Below, one piece after another: positions 1 to 6,651 of a stretch of DNA of 9,194 nt (positions within the stretch are counted from its first letter, which is position 1; each line of letters begins with the position of its first letter). The DNA is from JBHEMT01 sp046262435. Its GTDB lineage: Bacteria; Chloroflexota; Dormibacteria; Aeolococcales; Aeolococcaceae. The notes under the pieces were generated by a model. It was not told the DNA's origin. It searched no databases and saw only the letters and a program-made list of their open reading frames with translations. The position numbers were made by a program, and so were the translations under genes. The DNA lies in NCBI GenBank assembly GCA_046262435.1, contig JBHEMT010000019.1:1-9194 (forward strand), written 5' to 3'.

Positions 1-1
1 G

Positions 2-1141
2 GAGCAGAGCCGCTCCTGGGACGACGTCCCCGAGTCGATCAAGAACACCTTCGACAAGCTCGGCATTCCCCAGGCGGAGCGGAAGTTCCTCGCCGGGGTG
101 AGCGCCCAGTACGACTCCGAGGTGGTGTACCACTCCATCCGGGCGGACCTGGAGAAGCTGGGAGTGATCTTCGGCGACTGCGACTCGGGGCTCCGCGACC
201 ATCCCGAGATCTTCCGCAAGTATTTCGGCACGATCATCCCGGCCAACGACAACAAGTTCGCCGCCCTGAACAGCGCGGTGTGGAGCGGCGGGTCGTTCGT
301 CTACGTGCCCGAGGGGGTGCGGGTGGACGTGCCGCTACAGGCCTACTTCCGGATCAACTCCGACAACATGGGCCAGTTCGAGCGGACCCTGATCATCGCC
401 GAGAAGAACTCGTACGTTCACTACATCGAGGGTTGCACGGCGCCCAACTACTCCAGTGACTCGCTGCACTCCGCAGTGGTCGAGATCATCGCCCACGAGG
501 GCGCCCACGTCCGCTACACCACGATCCAGAACTGGTCGGACAATGTGTACAACCTGGTCACCAAGCGCGCCTATGCCCACCGGAACGCGACGGTGGAGTG
601 GATCGACGGCAACCTCGGGTCGAAGGTGACCATGAAGTACCCGGCAATCTACCTGATGGGTGAGGGCGCCCACGGCGAGGTGCTCTCCGCCGCGTTCGCG
701 GGCGACGGTCAGCACCAGGACGCCGGAGCGAAGTGCATCCATGCGGCGCCGCACACCACCTCGAACATCGTCTCCCGCTCAATCAGCAAGGGCACCGGAC
801 GGACCTCGTACCGTGGCCACATCAAGGTGCTGGCCAAAGCGCATGACGTCAAGGTCAATGTGCGCTGCGACGCGTTGCTGCTCGATGAGCAGGCGCAGAG
901 CGACACCTATCCGTACATGGACATCGACAACCCCGACGTGACCATCGGCCATGAGGCGACGGTGAGCAAGGTGGGCGAGGACCAGCTGTTCTACCTCACC
1001 TCCCGCGGCATCTCGGAGGAGGACGCCACCGCCCTGATCGTCAACGGCTTCTTCGAGCCCTTCGTCAAGGAACTGCCGATGGAGTACGCGGTGGAACTGA
1101 ACCGCTTGCTGGCGCTCTCGATGGAGGGGAGCGTCGGGTGA
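2..1141 (+). CDS. sufB: SufB, scaffold subunit of the SUF Fe-S assembly complex (5' partial)
   Basis: SufB forms the SufBC2D complex with SufD and the ATPase SufC, on which nascent Fe-S clusters are assembled in the cytoplasm. The frame is open from base 2, and the residues before the internal GTG at 98 (WDDVPESIKNTFDKLGIP) are typical SufB, so GTG 98 is not the start and the gene is cut by the window edge. 379 residues are visible; the family is usually about 465-480, so roughly 90 N-terminal residues are missing. Diagnostic blocks are EGCTAPNYSSDSLHSAVVEI (from residue 143), SKGTGRTSYRG, and near the C-terminus HEATVSKVGEDQLFY followed by SRGISEEDA and KELPMEYAVELNRLL. The segment YPYMDIDNPD has no cysteine at the position of E. 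coli Cys405; from memory this is usual for Gram-positive-type SufB. The gene ends in GTGA, overlapping the next ORF. Identification is secure. Confidence 0.97.
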   Translation, partial: EQSRSWDDVPESIKNTFDKLGIPQAERKFLAGVSAQYDSEVVYHSIRADLEKLGVIFGDCDSGLRDHPEIFRKYFGTIIPANDNKFAALNSAVWSGGSFVYVPEGVRVDVPLQAYFRINSDNMGQFERTLIIAEKNSYVHYIEGCTAPNYSSDSLHSAVVEIIAHEGAHVRYTTIQNWSDNVYNLVTKRAYAHRNATVEWIDGNLGSKVTMKYPAIYLMGEGAHGEVLSAAFAGDGQHQDAGAKCIHAAPHTTSNIVSRSISKGTGRTSYRGHIKVLAKAHDVKVNVRCDALLLDEQAQSDTYPYMDIDNPDVTIGHEATVSKVGEDQLFYLTSRGISEEDATALIVNGFFEPFVKELPMEYAVELNRLLALSMEGSVG

Positions 1142-1311
1142 GTCAGGCGCCACCCGAGCCGGAGGCACCGGTCGAGGCTGCTGAGCTGCGCCGGCTGACC
1201 GAGGACACCGACCGGCAGCTGGACCGCTGGCGGGATGGCGATGCTGACATCGCCGAGGCAACCGCCGCCGCCGGTCGAGCGACGACCGCCGCGCCGCCTG
1301 CGGTCGGATGA
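1138..1311 (+). CDS. 57-residue coupled microORF between sufB and sufD, unknown function
   Basis: I do not recognise this protein. A GTG start overlaps the sufB stop (GTGA, 1138-1141), and the TGA stop overlaps the sufD start (ATGA, 1308-1311), so it fits exactly between two coupled genes in its own frame. It begins MSQAPPEPEAPVEAAELRRL, a Pro/Glu-rich segment, followed by a charged, probably helical core (about residues 13-45, containing DRQLDRWRDGDADIAEA) and an Ala/Pro-rich tail. It has 12 acidic and 6 arginine residues, no cysteine or lysine, no signal peptide and no membrane segment. About 77% of its codons end in G or C, in keeping with coding sequence in this genome but also with high background GC. 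No clear Shine-Dalgarno precedes it, so translation would depend on termination of sufB. It could be a small SUF accessory protein, or a spacer ORF that keeps ribosomes moving into sufD. No function is claimed. Confidence 0.55.
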   Translation: MSQAPPEPEAPVEAAELRRLTEDTDRQLDRWRDGDADIAEATAAAGRATTAAPPAVG

Positions 1312-2675
1312 GCGGGACCGGCGCGGTGAGCTCCGCGTCCGCGGTCACCGCCCAACTGCATCCCCGCCTCGGCGACGGGGATGCCACTGACTGGTTGCTG
1401 GACCGGCGCCGGGCCGCCTGGGACGCCTTCCAGACTCTGACCAAGCCCAGCTCGCAACGGGACGAGGATTGGCGGCGAACCGACATCGCCCGGCTCCGCG
1501 TCGAGGGGTTCACCGCGGAGCCGCTCGGAGATGCGGACGGCGACCCGCTAGTGGGCGGCCTGCGTGGCCTCCGCGATGCCATCGACCCGCAGGCCGCGTT
1601 TCTGGCGACCACCAGTCGGGGCCTGGTCGCCTGCGAGGGGCTGGAGATGCTCACCGCCCAGGGGGTGGTGGTCTCGAGCATCGAGTCGGCGGCAGAGCTG
1701 CACCCCGAGCTGCTGCGGCGGGCCCTGGGCACCTGTGCCGCGGGCGAATCCTACTTTCTGGCGCTCTGGAACGCGATGGTGCGCGGCGGCTGCTTCGTCT
1801 ACGTGCCCCCCGGCGTCAGCGCGGCGATGCCGGTGGTGGCGGCGTACGGCACGGCGGGGCCCGGCTCGGCGATCTTTCCCGGCAGCCTGGTGGTCCTTGA
1901 TGAGAGCGCCAGCCTGACCTTCGTCGATGCCTATGCCTCGCCCGCGGACGACAGCGACATCCTGAGCGACGCCTACACCGGTCTGGTGCTCGGTCAGAAC
2001 GCCCGGCTGGACTACTGCGTGATCCAGCAGTGGGGACAGGGGGTATGGCATCTGGCCACGCATCGGGCACGCCTCGGCCGGGACTCCCGGCTGCGGCTGT
2101 TCTCCGCCACGGTGGGCTCGCGCCTGCAGAAGTCCTACTGGGAAGCCATCCTCGACGGTGCAGGAGCCGACGCTGAGCTGGCCGGGGTGTGCTTCGGGGA
2201 CGGGAGCCAGCACCTTGACCATCAGTCGCTCCAGGACCATCGCGCGCCCAACGCACGCAGCGACCTGCTGCTCAAGGTGGCGGTGCGCGACCAGGCGCGC
2301 AGTGTCTACAGCGGCATGATCATGGTGGCCAAGGAGGCCCAGGGCACGGACGCCTATGTGGCCAACCGCAACCTGCTGCTCAGCGCCGGCGCCAAGGCGG
2401 ACTCGGTGCCCCGCCTCGAGATCAAGGCCAACGACGTCAAGTGCGGTCACGGCGCCACGGCCGGGCACATCGATGGTGACCAGCGTTTCTACCTGGAGAG
2501 CCGGGGCGTTCCCCGGGACGAGGCGGACCGGCTGATCGTGGGCGGCTTCATGGGTGACGCGGTCGCCCACGCCCCCCACGAGGGGGTGCGCCGTTTCGTC
2601 GCGGAGCTGCTCGACGCCGAGATCGGCGGGTCGTACCAGGCGGGCATCACCGGCACCGCACCCGGGCAGCAATGA
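1308..2675 (+). CDS. sufD: SufD, Fe-S assembly complex subunit
   Basis: SufD is the SufB paralogue that pairs with it in SufBC2D and is linked to iron entry and cluster formation. The 455-residue protein has the SufD N-terminal signature EDWRRTD (residues 53-59), a long beta-helix core (about 150-370, including YFLALWNAMVRGGCFVYVPP) and the C-terminal motif DVKCGHGATAGHIDGDQRFY followed by ESRG. His381 in KCGHGA matches the histidine of E. coli SufD implicated at the SufB-SufD interface (His360). Its length is normal for an actinobacterial-type SufD. The ATG start overlaps the preceding microORF stop by ATGA with no obvious Shine-Dalgarno, and its own stop overlaps the ferredoxin start by ATGA, so it is probably translated by coupling at both ends. 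SufB and SufD are similar folds, but the short C-terminal motif separates this copy clearly as SufD. Confidence 0.95.
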   Translation: MSGTGAVSSASAVTAQLHPRLGDGDATDWLLDRRRAAWDAFQTLTKPSSQRDEDWRRTDIARLRVEGFTAEPLGDADGDPLVGGLRGLRDAIDPQAAFLATTSRGLVACEGLEMLTAQGVVVSSIESAAELHPELLRRALGTCAAGESYFLALWNAMVRGGCFVYVPPGVSAAMPVVAAYGTAGPGSAIFPGSLVVLDESASLTFVDAYASPADDSDILSDAYTGLVLGQNARLDYCVIQQWGQGVWHLATHRARLGRDSRLRLFSATVGSRLQKSYWEAILDGAGADAELAGVCFGDGSQHLDHQSLQDHRAPNARSDLLLKVAVRDQARSVYSGMIMVAKEAQGTDAYVANRNLLLSAGAKADSVPRLEIKANDVKCGHGATAGHIDGDQRFYLESRGVPRDEADRLIVGGFMGDAVAHAPHEGVRRFVAELLDAEIGGSYQAGITGTAPGQQ

Positions 2676-2995
2676 GCGAGTGGATCGAGGTGGCGCAGGT
2701 CGCCGACATCCCTCCGGGGCACGCTGCCCGCGTCGAGATCGGTGAGGTGCCGGTGGCCGTCTTCAACGTGGGCGGCGACTTCCATGCCGTTGACGACACC
2801 TGCACCCATGCCGAGGCATCCCTGAGCGAGGGTGAGCTCGAGCCGGAACGCTGTGCTGTGGAGTGTCCGTTGCACGGGGCGGTCTTCGACCTGCGCTCGG
2901 GCGACCCGCTCAGCCTGCCGGCGACCGAACCGGTGCGGGTGCACCGCACCGAGATCGTGGATGGCAGCCTGCGTGTGGCCCTCGGCGATGACTGA
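2672..2995 (+). CDS. Rieske [2Fe-2S] ferredoxin (non-heme oxygenase ferredoxin/NirD type)
   Basis: A small soluble Rieske protein of 107 residues. The cluster ligands are plain: Cys44-Thr-His46 in DDTCTHAEASLSEGEL and Cys65-Pro-Leu-His68 in VECPLHGAVFDL, giving CxH-x18-CxxH. There is no signal peptide or membrane anchor, so it belongs with the cytoplasmic ferredoxin components of ring-hydroxylating dioxygenases and NirD-like domains rather than the bc1 Rieske subunit. No oxygenase or nitrite reductase genes are nearby. A similar ferredoxin lies beside sufD in Streptomyces-type SUF clusters, so a part in cluster assembly, perhaps supplying electrons or being an immediate client, is a reasonable inference but is not shown by sequence. 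It starts inside the sufD stop (ATGA) and its end overlaps sufS by 8 nt. Confidence 0.93.
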   Translation: MSEWIEVAQVADIPPGHAARVEIGEVPVAVFNVGGDFHAVDDTCTHAEASLSEGELEPERCAVECPLHGAVFDLRSGDPLSLPATEPVRVHRTEIVDGSLRVALGDD

Positions 2996-4256
2996 GGTGG
3001 CCGCCGCACCTCCGGTGGCGACGTCCGAGCCGCTCGACGTGGAGCGGGTGCGCGCCGACTTCCCCATCCTCGCCCGGGCAGTGCATGGTCACCCCCTCGC
3101 CTACCTGGACTCCGCAGCCACCTCGCAGAAGCCGCGCCAGGTGCTCGAGGCGATCACCGACTACTACGCGCGTCGCAACGCCAACGTGCACCGAGGCGTA
3201 CACACCCTGGGCAACGAGGCCACCGACGCCTTCGAGTCGGCCCGCACGCGAGTGGCCCGCTTCATCGACGCGCCCTCCGAGCAGGGCGTGGTCTTCGTGC
3301 GCAACACCACCGAGGCACTCAACCTGGTGGCGGCGTCGTATGCCCGTGAGCTCCTCTCACCGGGCGACCGAATCGTCCTCACCGAGACCGAGCATCACAG
3401 CAACCTCGTTCCCTGGCAGCTTGCCGCTGACCGCGCCGGCCTGGAGCTCGCCTTCATCAGAGTGCTCGATGACGGCAGGCTCGACATGGAGCAGGCGGAG
3501 GCCCTCTGCGCGGGACCAACCCGGCTGGTCAGCATCAGCCATCAGAGCAACGTCCTCGGGACCATCAACGACGCGCGCCGTCTCGGCGCCCTTGTTCATG
3601 CCAACGGTGGCCTGATCTGTGTGGACGCGGCGCAGAGTGTGCCGCACATGCCGGTCTCGGTCCGCGAGCTGGACTGTGACTTCCTCGCCTTCAGCGGCCA
3701 CAAGATGTGTGCGCCGATGGGCAGCGGGGTGCTCTGGGCGCGGCCCGAGCTACTCGAGCGCATGCCGCCCTTCCTCGGCGGCGGCAGCATGATTTTGCGC
3801 GTCCAGCTGGAGCGGTCGAGCTGGAACTCGGTGCCCCACAAGTTCGAGGCGGGCACGCCCGACGTGGCCAGCGCTGTGGGCCTGGCGGCCGCCTGCGACT
3901 ACCTCGACGACATCGGTTTGGAGCGCATCCACGCCCACGAGGTGTCGCTGGTGGGCCACCTCCTCGACGGCCTGGCCGAGGTCGACGGAGTCGAGGTGCA
4001 CGGACCTCGCGAGACGCGCGACCGCGGAGGGGCGGTGTCCTTCAACGTCGCCGGGGTGCACCCCCACGACGTGGGCACGATCCTCGACCGCGAGGGCATC
4101 GCCGTGCGTGCGGGGCACCACTGCTGCCAGCCCCTGATGCGCCGCCTCGGGGTTCCGGCGACTGCCCGCGCCTCGGTCTATCTCTACACGACGCATGCCG
4201 AGATCGACCGCCTTCTCGCCGGCCTCCATGAGGTGCAGCGGGTCTTCGCCGGCTGA
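2988..4256 (+). CDS. sufS: SufS, group II cysteine desulfurase (PLP-dependent)
   Basis: SufS removes sulfur from L-cysteine, forming alanine and an enzyme persulfide that is passed on, here most likely to SufU. The 422-residue protein shows all the expected features: NVHRGVHTL near the N-terminus, TEHHSN with the PLP-stacking histidine (about 136-137), DAAQS with PLP contacts Asp213 and Gln216, the Schiff-base Lys239 in SGHKMCAPMGSG, HKFEAGTP (284-291) and the persulfide cysteine Cys379 in RAGHHCCQPLM. A second cysteine directly follows it. The frame is open back to ATG 2832, inside the Rieske gene, but the extra residues are not SufS-like; ATG 2988 gives the normal N-terminus (DVERVRADFPILAR) and an 8-nt overlap with the upstream stop. 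The protein has no long C-terminal extension. Confidence 0.97.
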   Translation: MTEVAAAPPVATSEPLDVERVRADFPILARAVHGHPLAYLDSAATSQKPRQVLEAITDYYARRNANVHRGVHTLGNEATDAFESARTRVARFIDAPSEQGVVFVRNTTEALNLVAASYARELLSPGDRIVLTETEHHSNLVPWQLAADRAGLELAFIRVLDDGRLDMEQAEALCAGPTRLVSISHQSNVLGTINDARRLGALVHANGGLICVDAAQSVPHMPVSVRELDCDFLAFSGHKMCAPMGSGVLWARPELLERMPPFLGGGSMILRVQLERSSWNSVPHKFEAGTPDVASAVGLAAACDYLDDIGLERIHAHEVSLVGHLLDGLAEVDGVEVHGPRETRDRGGAVSFNVAGVHPHDVGTILDREGIAVRAGHHCCQPLMRRLGVPATARASVYLYTTHAEIDRLLAGLHEVQRVFAG

Positions 4257-4270
4257 TCCATCCGGATGCC

Positions 4271-4322
4271 CTCACCGCCCGCCGGGAGCGCCCCGAGCGG
4301 CCCAGCAGGAATGGCGGGTGAG
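4271..4322 (+). repeat. Imperfect inverted repeat in the sufS-murT spacer
   Basis: CTCACC (4271-4276) pairs with GGTGAG (4317-4322), and after a 3-nt bulge CGCC (4280-4283) pairs with GGCG (4313-4316), giving ten base pairs around a 29-nt GC-rich loop. A separate perfect palindrome, CATCCGGATG, lies at 4259-4268, just after the sufS stop. No T-run follows, so this is not a classical intrinsic terminator. It may be an RNA structure separating the SUF message from murT, or chance pairing in GC-rich sequence. Apart from these repeats and a G-rich stretch just before murT, the 4257-4363 spacer holds nothing I recognise. Confidence 0.35.
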
Positions 4323-4369
4323 AGCGCGGCTCGGGTAGTCCCGGCTGTGCGACCCTCGCGGGGGTGAGG

Positions 4370-5770
4370 ATGGATGCCCGGCTGACGGTGGCGGTGATCG
4401 CCGGCAAGGCGACCGCGCGCAGTTCGCGGCTGCTCCGGCGCGGCGGTGGCACCACCCTGCCGGGAGATGTCTCACGGCTGGTGGATGGCGCGGCGCTGAG
4501 CAAGGTCACTCGGCAGCTCTCGGGAGGGTCGGTGATGGTCACCGGCACCAACGGGAAGACGACGGTCACCGGAATGATTGTCACCGCGCTGGAACGAGCC
4601 GGACGTCGCGTGGTGAGCAACGCCAGCGGCGCCAACCTCATCTACGGCCTGACCGCGGCTGCCCTGGCCGACGCCCAGGTCAGCGGCCGGCCGCGGAGCC
4701 ACATCGGGGTGTGGGAGGTGGACGAGCTGGTTCTGGAGCGCGCCATCGCCGAGGTTCGCCCCCGGGTGGTCGTGGTCACCAACTTCATGCGCGATCAGCT
4801 GGATCGTTCAGGCGAGCTGCAGAACACAGCCGGGCGGGTCGGCCGGGCGCTGCGTGCCCTGGACGGAAGCGCCCGGATCGTCGCCAATGTGGACGACCCG
4901 CACGTCTGGACCCAGTGCGAGGGGCTCCCGCGAGTGCTGACGGTGGGCATCGAGTCGGATGAGCTGGTGCTTCCCCGCCTTCCCCACGCAGCGGACGCCC
5001 GGTCGTGCCCCCACTGCGGGGCGCCGCTTTCCTTCACGCGCGTGGTGCTGTCCCACTGTGGCGCCTATAGCTGCGCCAAGGGCGACTTCGCCCGGCCCAC
5101 ACCCGAGCTCGCCATCACCGCGCTGCAGGCGCCCAGCCTCGACCGGCTGGTCCTGGAGCTGAGTGATGGGCTGTGTCTCCGGGTGGCCGTCGGCGGTGTG
5201 TACAACGCGTACAACGCGGTGCTCGCTGCCGCGGCCCTGCGGGTGCTCGGGCTGGACGACGTCGACATCCCGGCGGGGATCGCCGCATTCAGGCCCCGCT
5301 TCGGCCGCCAGGAGTCAATCCGGCTGCACGACCGCGAGTTCCGCTTCCTGCTCGCCAAGAACCCCTCGGGGTTCGACGAGGTGCTGCGTACCGCCGATGA
5401 GCTGGGGGGCTGCACCAGTTACCTGGTGGCGCTCAATGACGGGATCGCCGACGGCCGCGATATCTCGTGGATCTGGGACGTCGACTTCGAGCGGCTGGCC
5501 ACGTCCACGCGCCGGCCCCAGGTGGTGCTCAGCGGCCGGCGCGCGGCTGACCTGGCCGTGCGACTCAAGTACGCGGGGATGCCCGCCGACCGCGTCCTGG
5601 TCGAACCGAGCCTGGAGAGCGCGCTGCTCCATGCGGCCGCGAGCGGCGACAGATCACTGCCGGTGGCGGTGCTCCCCACGTACACCGCGATGCTCGAGCT
5701 CCGCGCCGTTGCCGAGCGCGCCGGTGCTGTCGAAGCCTTCTGGGCTGACGGGAGGAGACGCGCATCGTGA
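4370..5770 (+). CDS. murT: MurT, Mur ligase-like subunit of lipid II isoglutaminyl synthase
   Basis: With GatD, MurT amidates the alpha-carboxyl of D-Glu in the lipid II stem peptide, using ATP and ammonia from glutamine, at the cytoplasmic face of the membrane. Visible in 466 residues: the N-terminal GKATARSSRLLRRGGGTTLPG, the Mur ligase P-loop GTNGKTT (59-65), VTNFMRDQLDRSGEL (136-150), a zinc-ribbon insert with Cys213, Cys216, Cys230 and Cys235, and the C-terminal DUF1727-type domain with KNPSGFDEVLR and LNDGIADGRDISWIWD, the region expected to supply the aspartate of the shared GatD active site. The ribbon is unusual: the family commonly ends it in CxxC, but here the last position is glycine (YSCAKGDF) and an extra cysteine occurs earlier (SHCGAY). 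ATG 4370 is chosen because GGGGG at 4360-4364 is well spaced as a Shine-Dalgarno; GTG 4364 is in frame and possible. Confidence 0.93.
   Translation: MDARLTVAVIAGKATARSSRLLRRGGGTTLPGDVSRLVDGAALSKVTRQLSGGSVMVTGTNGKTTVTGMIVTALERAGRRVVSNASGANLIYGLTAAALADAQVSGRPRSHIGVWEVDELVLERAIAEVRPRVVVVTNFMRDQLDRSGELQNTAGRVGRALRALDGSARIVANVDDPHVWTQCEGLPRVLTVGIESDELVLPRLPHAADARSCPHCGAPLSFTRVVLSHCGAYSCAKGDFARPTPELAITALQAPSLDRLVLELSDGLCLRVAVGGVYNAYNAVLAAAALRVLGLDDVDIPAGIAAFRPRFGRQESIRLHDREFRFLLAKNPSGFDEVLRTADELGGCTSYLVALNDGIADGRDISWIWDVDFERLATSTRRPQVVLSGRRAADLAVRLKYAGMPADRVLVEPSLESALLHAAASGDRSLPVAVLPTYTAMLELRAVAERAGAVEAFWADGRRRAS
5751..5756 (+). promoter_or_regulatory. Strong Shine-Dalgarno for gatD
   Basis: GGAGGA lies at the 3' end of murT, 10 nt before the GTG of gatD. 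It supports GTG 5767 as the gatD start and gives the pair independent ribosome loading in addition to GTGA coupling. Most junctions in the upstream SUF block lack so clear a site. Confidence 0.7.
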
Positions 5771-6543
5771 TCAGACCGTTGCGTATCGCCCACCTCTATC
5801 CCGAGGCCATGAACCTGTACGGCGACATGGGCAACGTGCGGGTGCTCCAACGACGCGCCGAGTGGCGCGGAATCGCGGCGGAGGTGATCGACGTGGGGCC
5901 CGGACCGGTGGAGCTTGACCGGCACGACCTGATCTTTTTCGGCGGTGGCCAGGACCGCGACCAGAGCCGGATCTTCGAGGATTTCGTGGACCACAAGCGC
6001 GCCTCGCTGGCGCGAGCCGTGGGCGAGGGCGCCGCCCTGCTCGCGGTGTGCGGCGGCTACCAGCTGCTCGGCCACGCGTACGTCGATGCCGACGGCCGCG
6101 AACTGCGCGGGCTGTCCTTACTCGACCTCCGCTCGCAGGCGGGCAGCGACCGTTGGATCGGCAACGTGGTGGTGGAGAGCGATGCGTCACTTGGGCTGCA
6201 GCCGCGCACCCTGGTGGGTTTTGAGAACCATGGGGGGCGGACCTTTCTCGGCCCGGACGTCCGCCCGCTTGGGCGAGTTGTGGTCGGGGGTGGCAATAAC
6301 GGGGAGGACGGTGGCGAAGGTGTGCTCAGCGGGACGGTCGTGGGCACCTACCTGCATGGGTCGCTGCTTCCCAAGAACCCCGCGCTGGCAGACTGGCTGC
6401 TGGCGGCCGCGCTGCGCCACCGGGGTGGGCCTGGTGTGGCCTTGGAGCCGCTGGACGACACCGCCGAGCTGCGGGCACATGGCGAGGCCGAGCGGCTTGC
6501 TCGGTCGGAGCGTGGCCGGCGCGCGGTCACGACCCGCCGCTGA
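5767..6543 (+). CDS. gatD: GatD, glutamine amidotransferase subunit of lipid II isoglutaminyl synthase
   Basis: GatD is the glutaminase partner of MurT: it releases ammonia from glutamine and channels it to the MurT-activated D-Glu carboxyl. The 258-residue protein is a CobB/CobQ-like class I amidotransferase. It has the family N-terminus RIAHLYPEAMNLYGDMGNV, the segment FFGGGQDRDQ, the nucleophile Cys95 in AVCGGYQLLG, GFENHGGRT (151-159), GNNGEDGGEGV, and the catalytic His197 in GTYLHGSLLPKNP. Cys95 and His197 correspond to the Cys94/His189 pair described for Staphylococcus aureus GatD; the third acidic residue comes from MurT. The Arg-rich C-terminal tail (about 240-258) is not conserved in my experience of the family. 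The GTG start overlaps the murT stop (GTGA). Amidation of this site is common in Gram-positive cell walls and affects cross-linking and lysozyme sensitivity. Confidence 0.95.
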   Translation: MIRPLRIAHLYPEAMNLYGDMGNVRVLQRRAEWRGIAAEVIDVGPGPVELDRHDLIFFGGGQDRDQSRIFEDFVDHKRASLARAVGEGAALLAVCGGYQLLGHAYVDADGRELRGLSLLDLRSQAGSDRWIGNVVVESDASLGLQPRTLVGFENHGGRTFLGPDVRPLGRVVVGGGNNGEDGGEGVLSGTVVGTYLHGSLLPKNPALADWLLAAALRHRGGPGVALEPLDDTAELRAHGEAERLARSERGRRAVTTRR

Positions 6544-6561
6544 GCGGTGGCGGCACAGCGC

Positions 6562-6577
6562 CTCCGGCTCGCCGGGG
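6562..6577 (+). terminator. GC hairpin with CTCG loop after gatD (possible terminator)
   Basis: A six-pair stem (one G-T wobble) closes a CTCG tetraloop, 18 nt after the gatD stop. It sits inside a wider inverted repeat, GGTGGCG (6546-6552) with CGCCACC (6598-6604). There is no T-tract, so termination would be of the U-less kind proposed in GC-rich bacteria, or not at all. Its place just before a promoter-like box supports a transcription-unit boundary here. Confidence 0.4.
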
Positions 6578-6638
6578 CCTGGGTCGAGCAGCGACAGCGC
6601 CACCAGAGCGAGCGGGCTGGCCTTTCTTGCCCGCCGGG

Positions 6639-6644
6639 TACAAT
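6639..6644 (+). promoter_or_regulatory. -10 element TACAAT just upstream of sufU
   Basis: TACAAT, one base from the TATAAT consensus, stands out in GC-rich sequence as GGGTACAAT. It ends 7 nt before the sufU GTG, so transcription would begin at or within a base or two of the start codon, giving a leaderless mRNA. No good -35 hexamer is visible at 17 nt upstream (GC-rich bases around 6616-6621). A very similar GGGTACACT occurs at 8993-9001. Confidence 0.55.
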
Positions 6645-6651
6645 TCCTACT

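Noticed and set aside
98..100. GTG 98 as the sufB start
   Set aside because: Conserved SufB sequence continues upstream in frame to base 2, so the gene is cut by the window edge.
875..945. Missing Cys405-equivalent in SufB as a sign of a dead protein
   Set aside because: From memory, Bacillus- and mycobacterial-type SufB also lack it, and all other SufB motifs are intact.
779..1732. - strand frame, 317 codons, across the sufB/microORF/sufD junctions
   Set aside because: It crosses well-supported genes on the other strand and has no domain or ribosome site. It also reads through the microORF region, but nothing favours it over the coupled + strand ORF.
1548..2672. Long - strand frame opposite sufD, 374 codons
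   Set aside because: sufD on the + strand is certain. The antisense product has shadow-like composition and no motif.
2832..2987. N-terminal extension of SufS from ATG 2832
   Set aside because: The added 52 residues are the Rieske gene read in another frame and do not resemble SufS. ATG 2988 gives the usual start.
4330..4350. GGGTAGTCC as a promoter for murT
   Set aside because: It resembles the GGGTACAnT boxes only in GGGTA and lacks the final T of a -10. No -35 is visible.
6547..6651. N-terminal extension of SufU from GTG 6547
   Set aside because: The 35 added residues are not SufU-like, and the stretch contains the hairpin and the TACAAT box.
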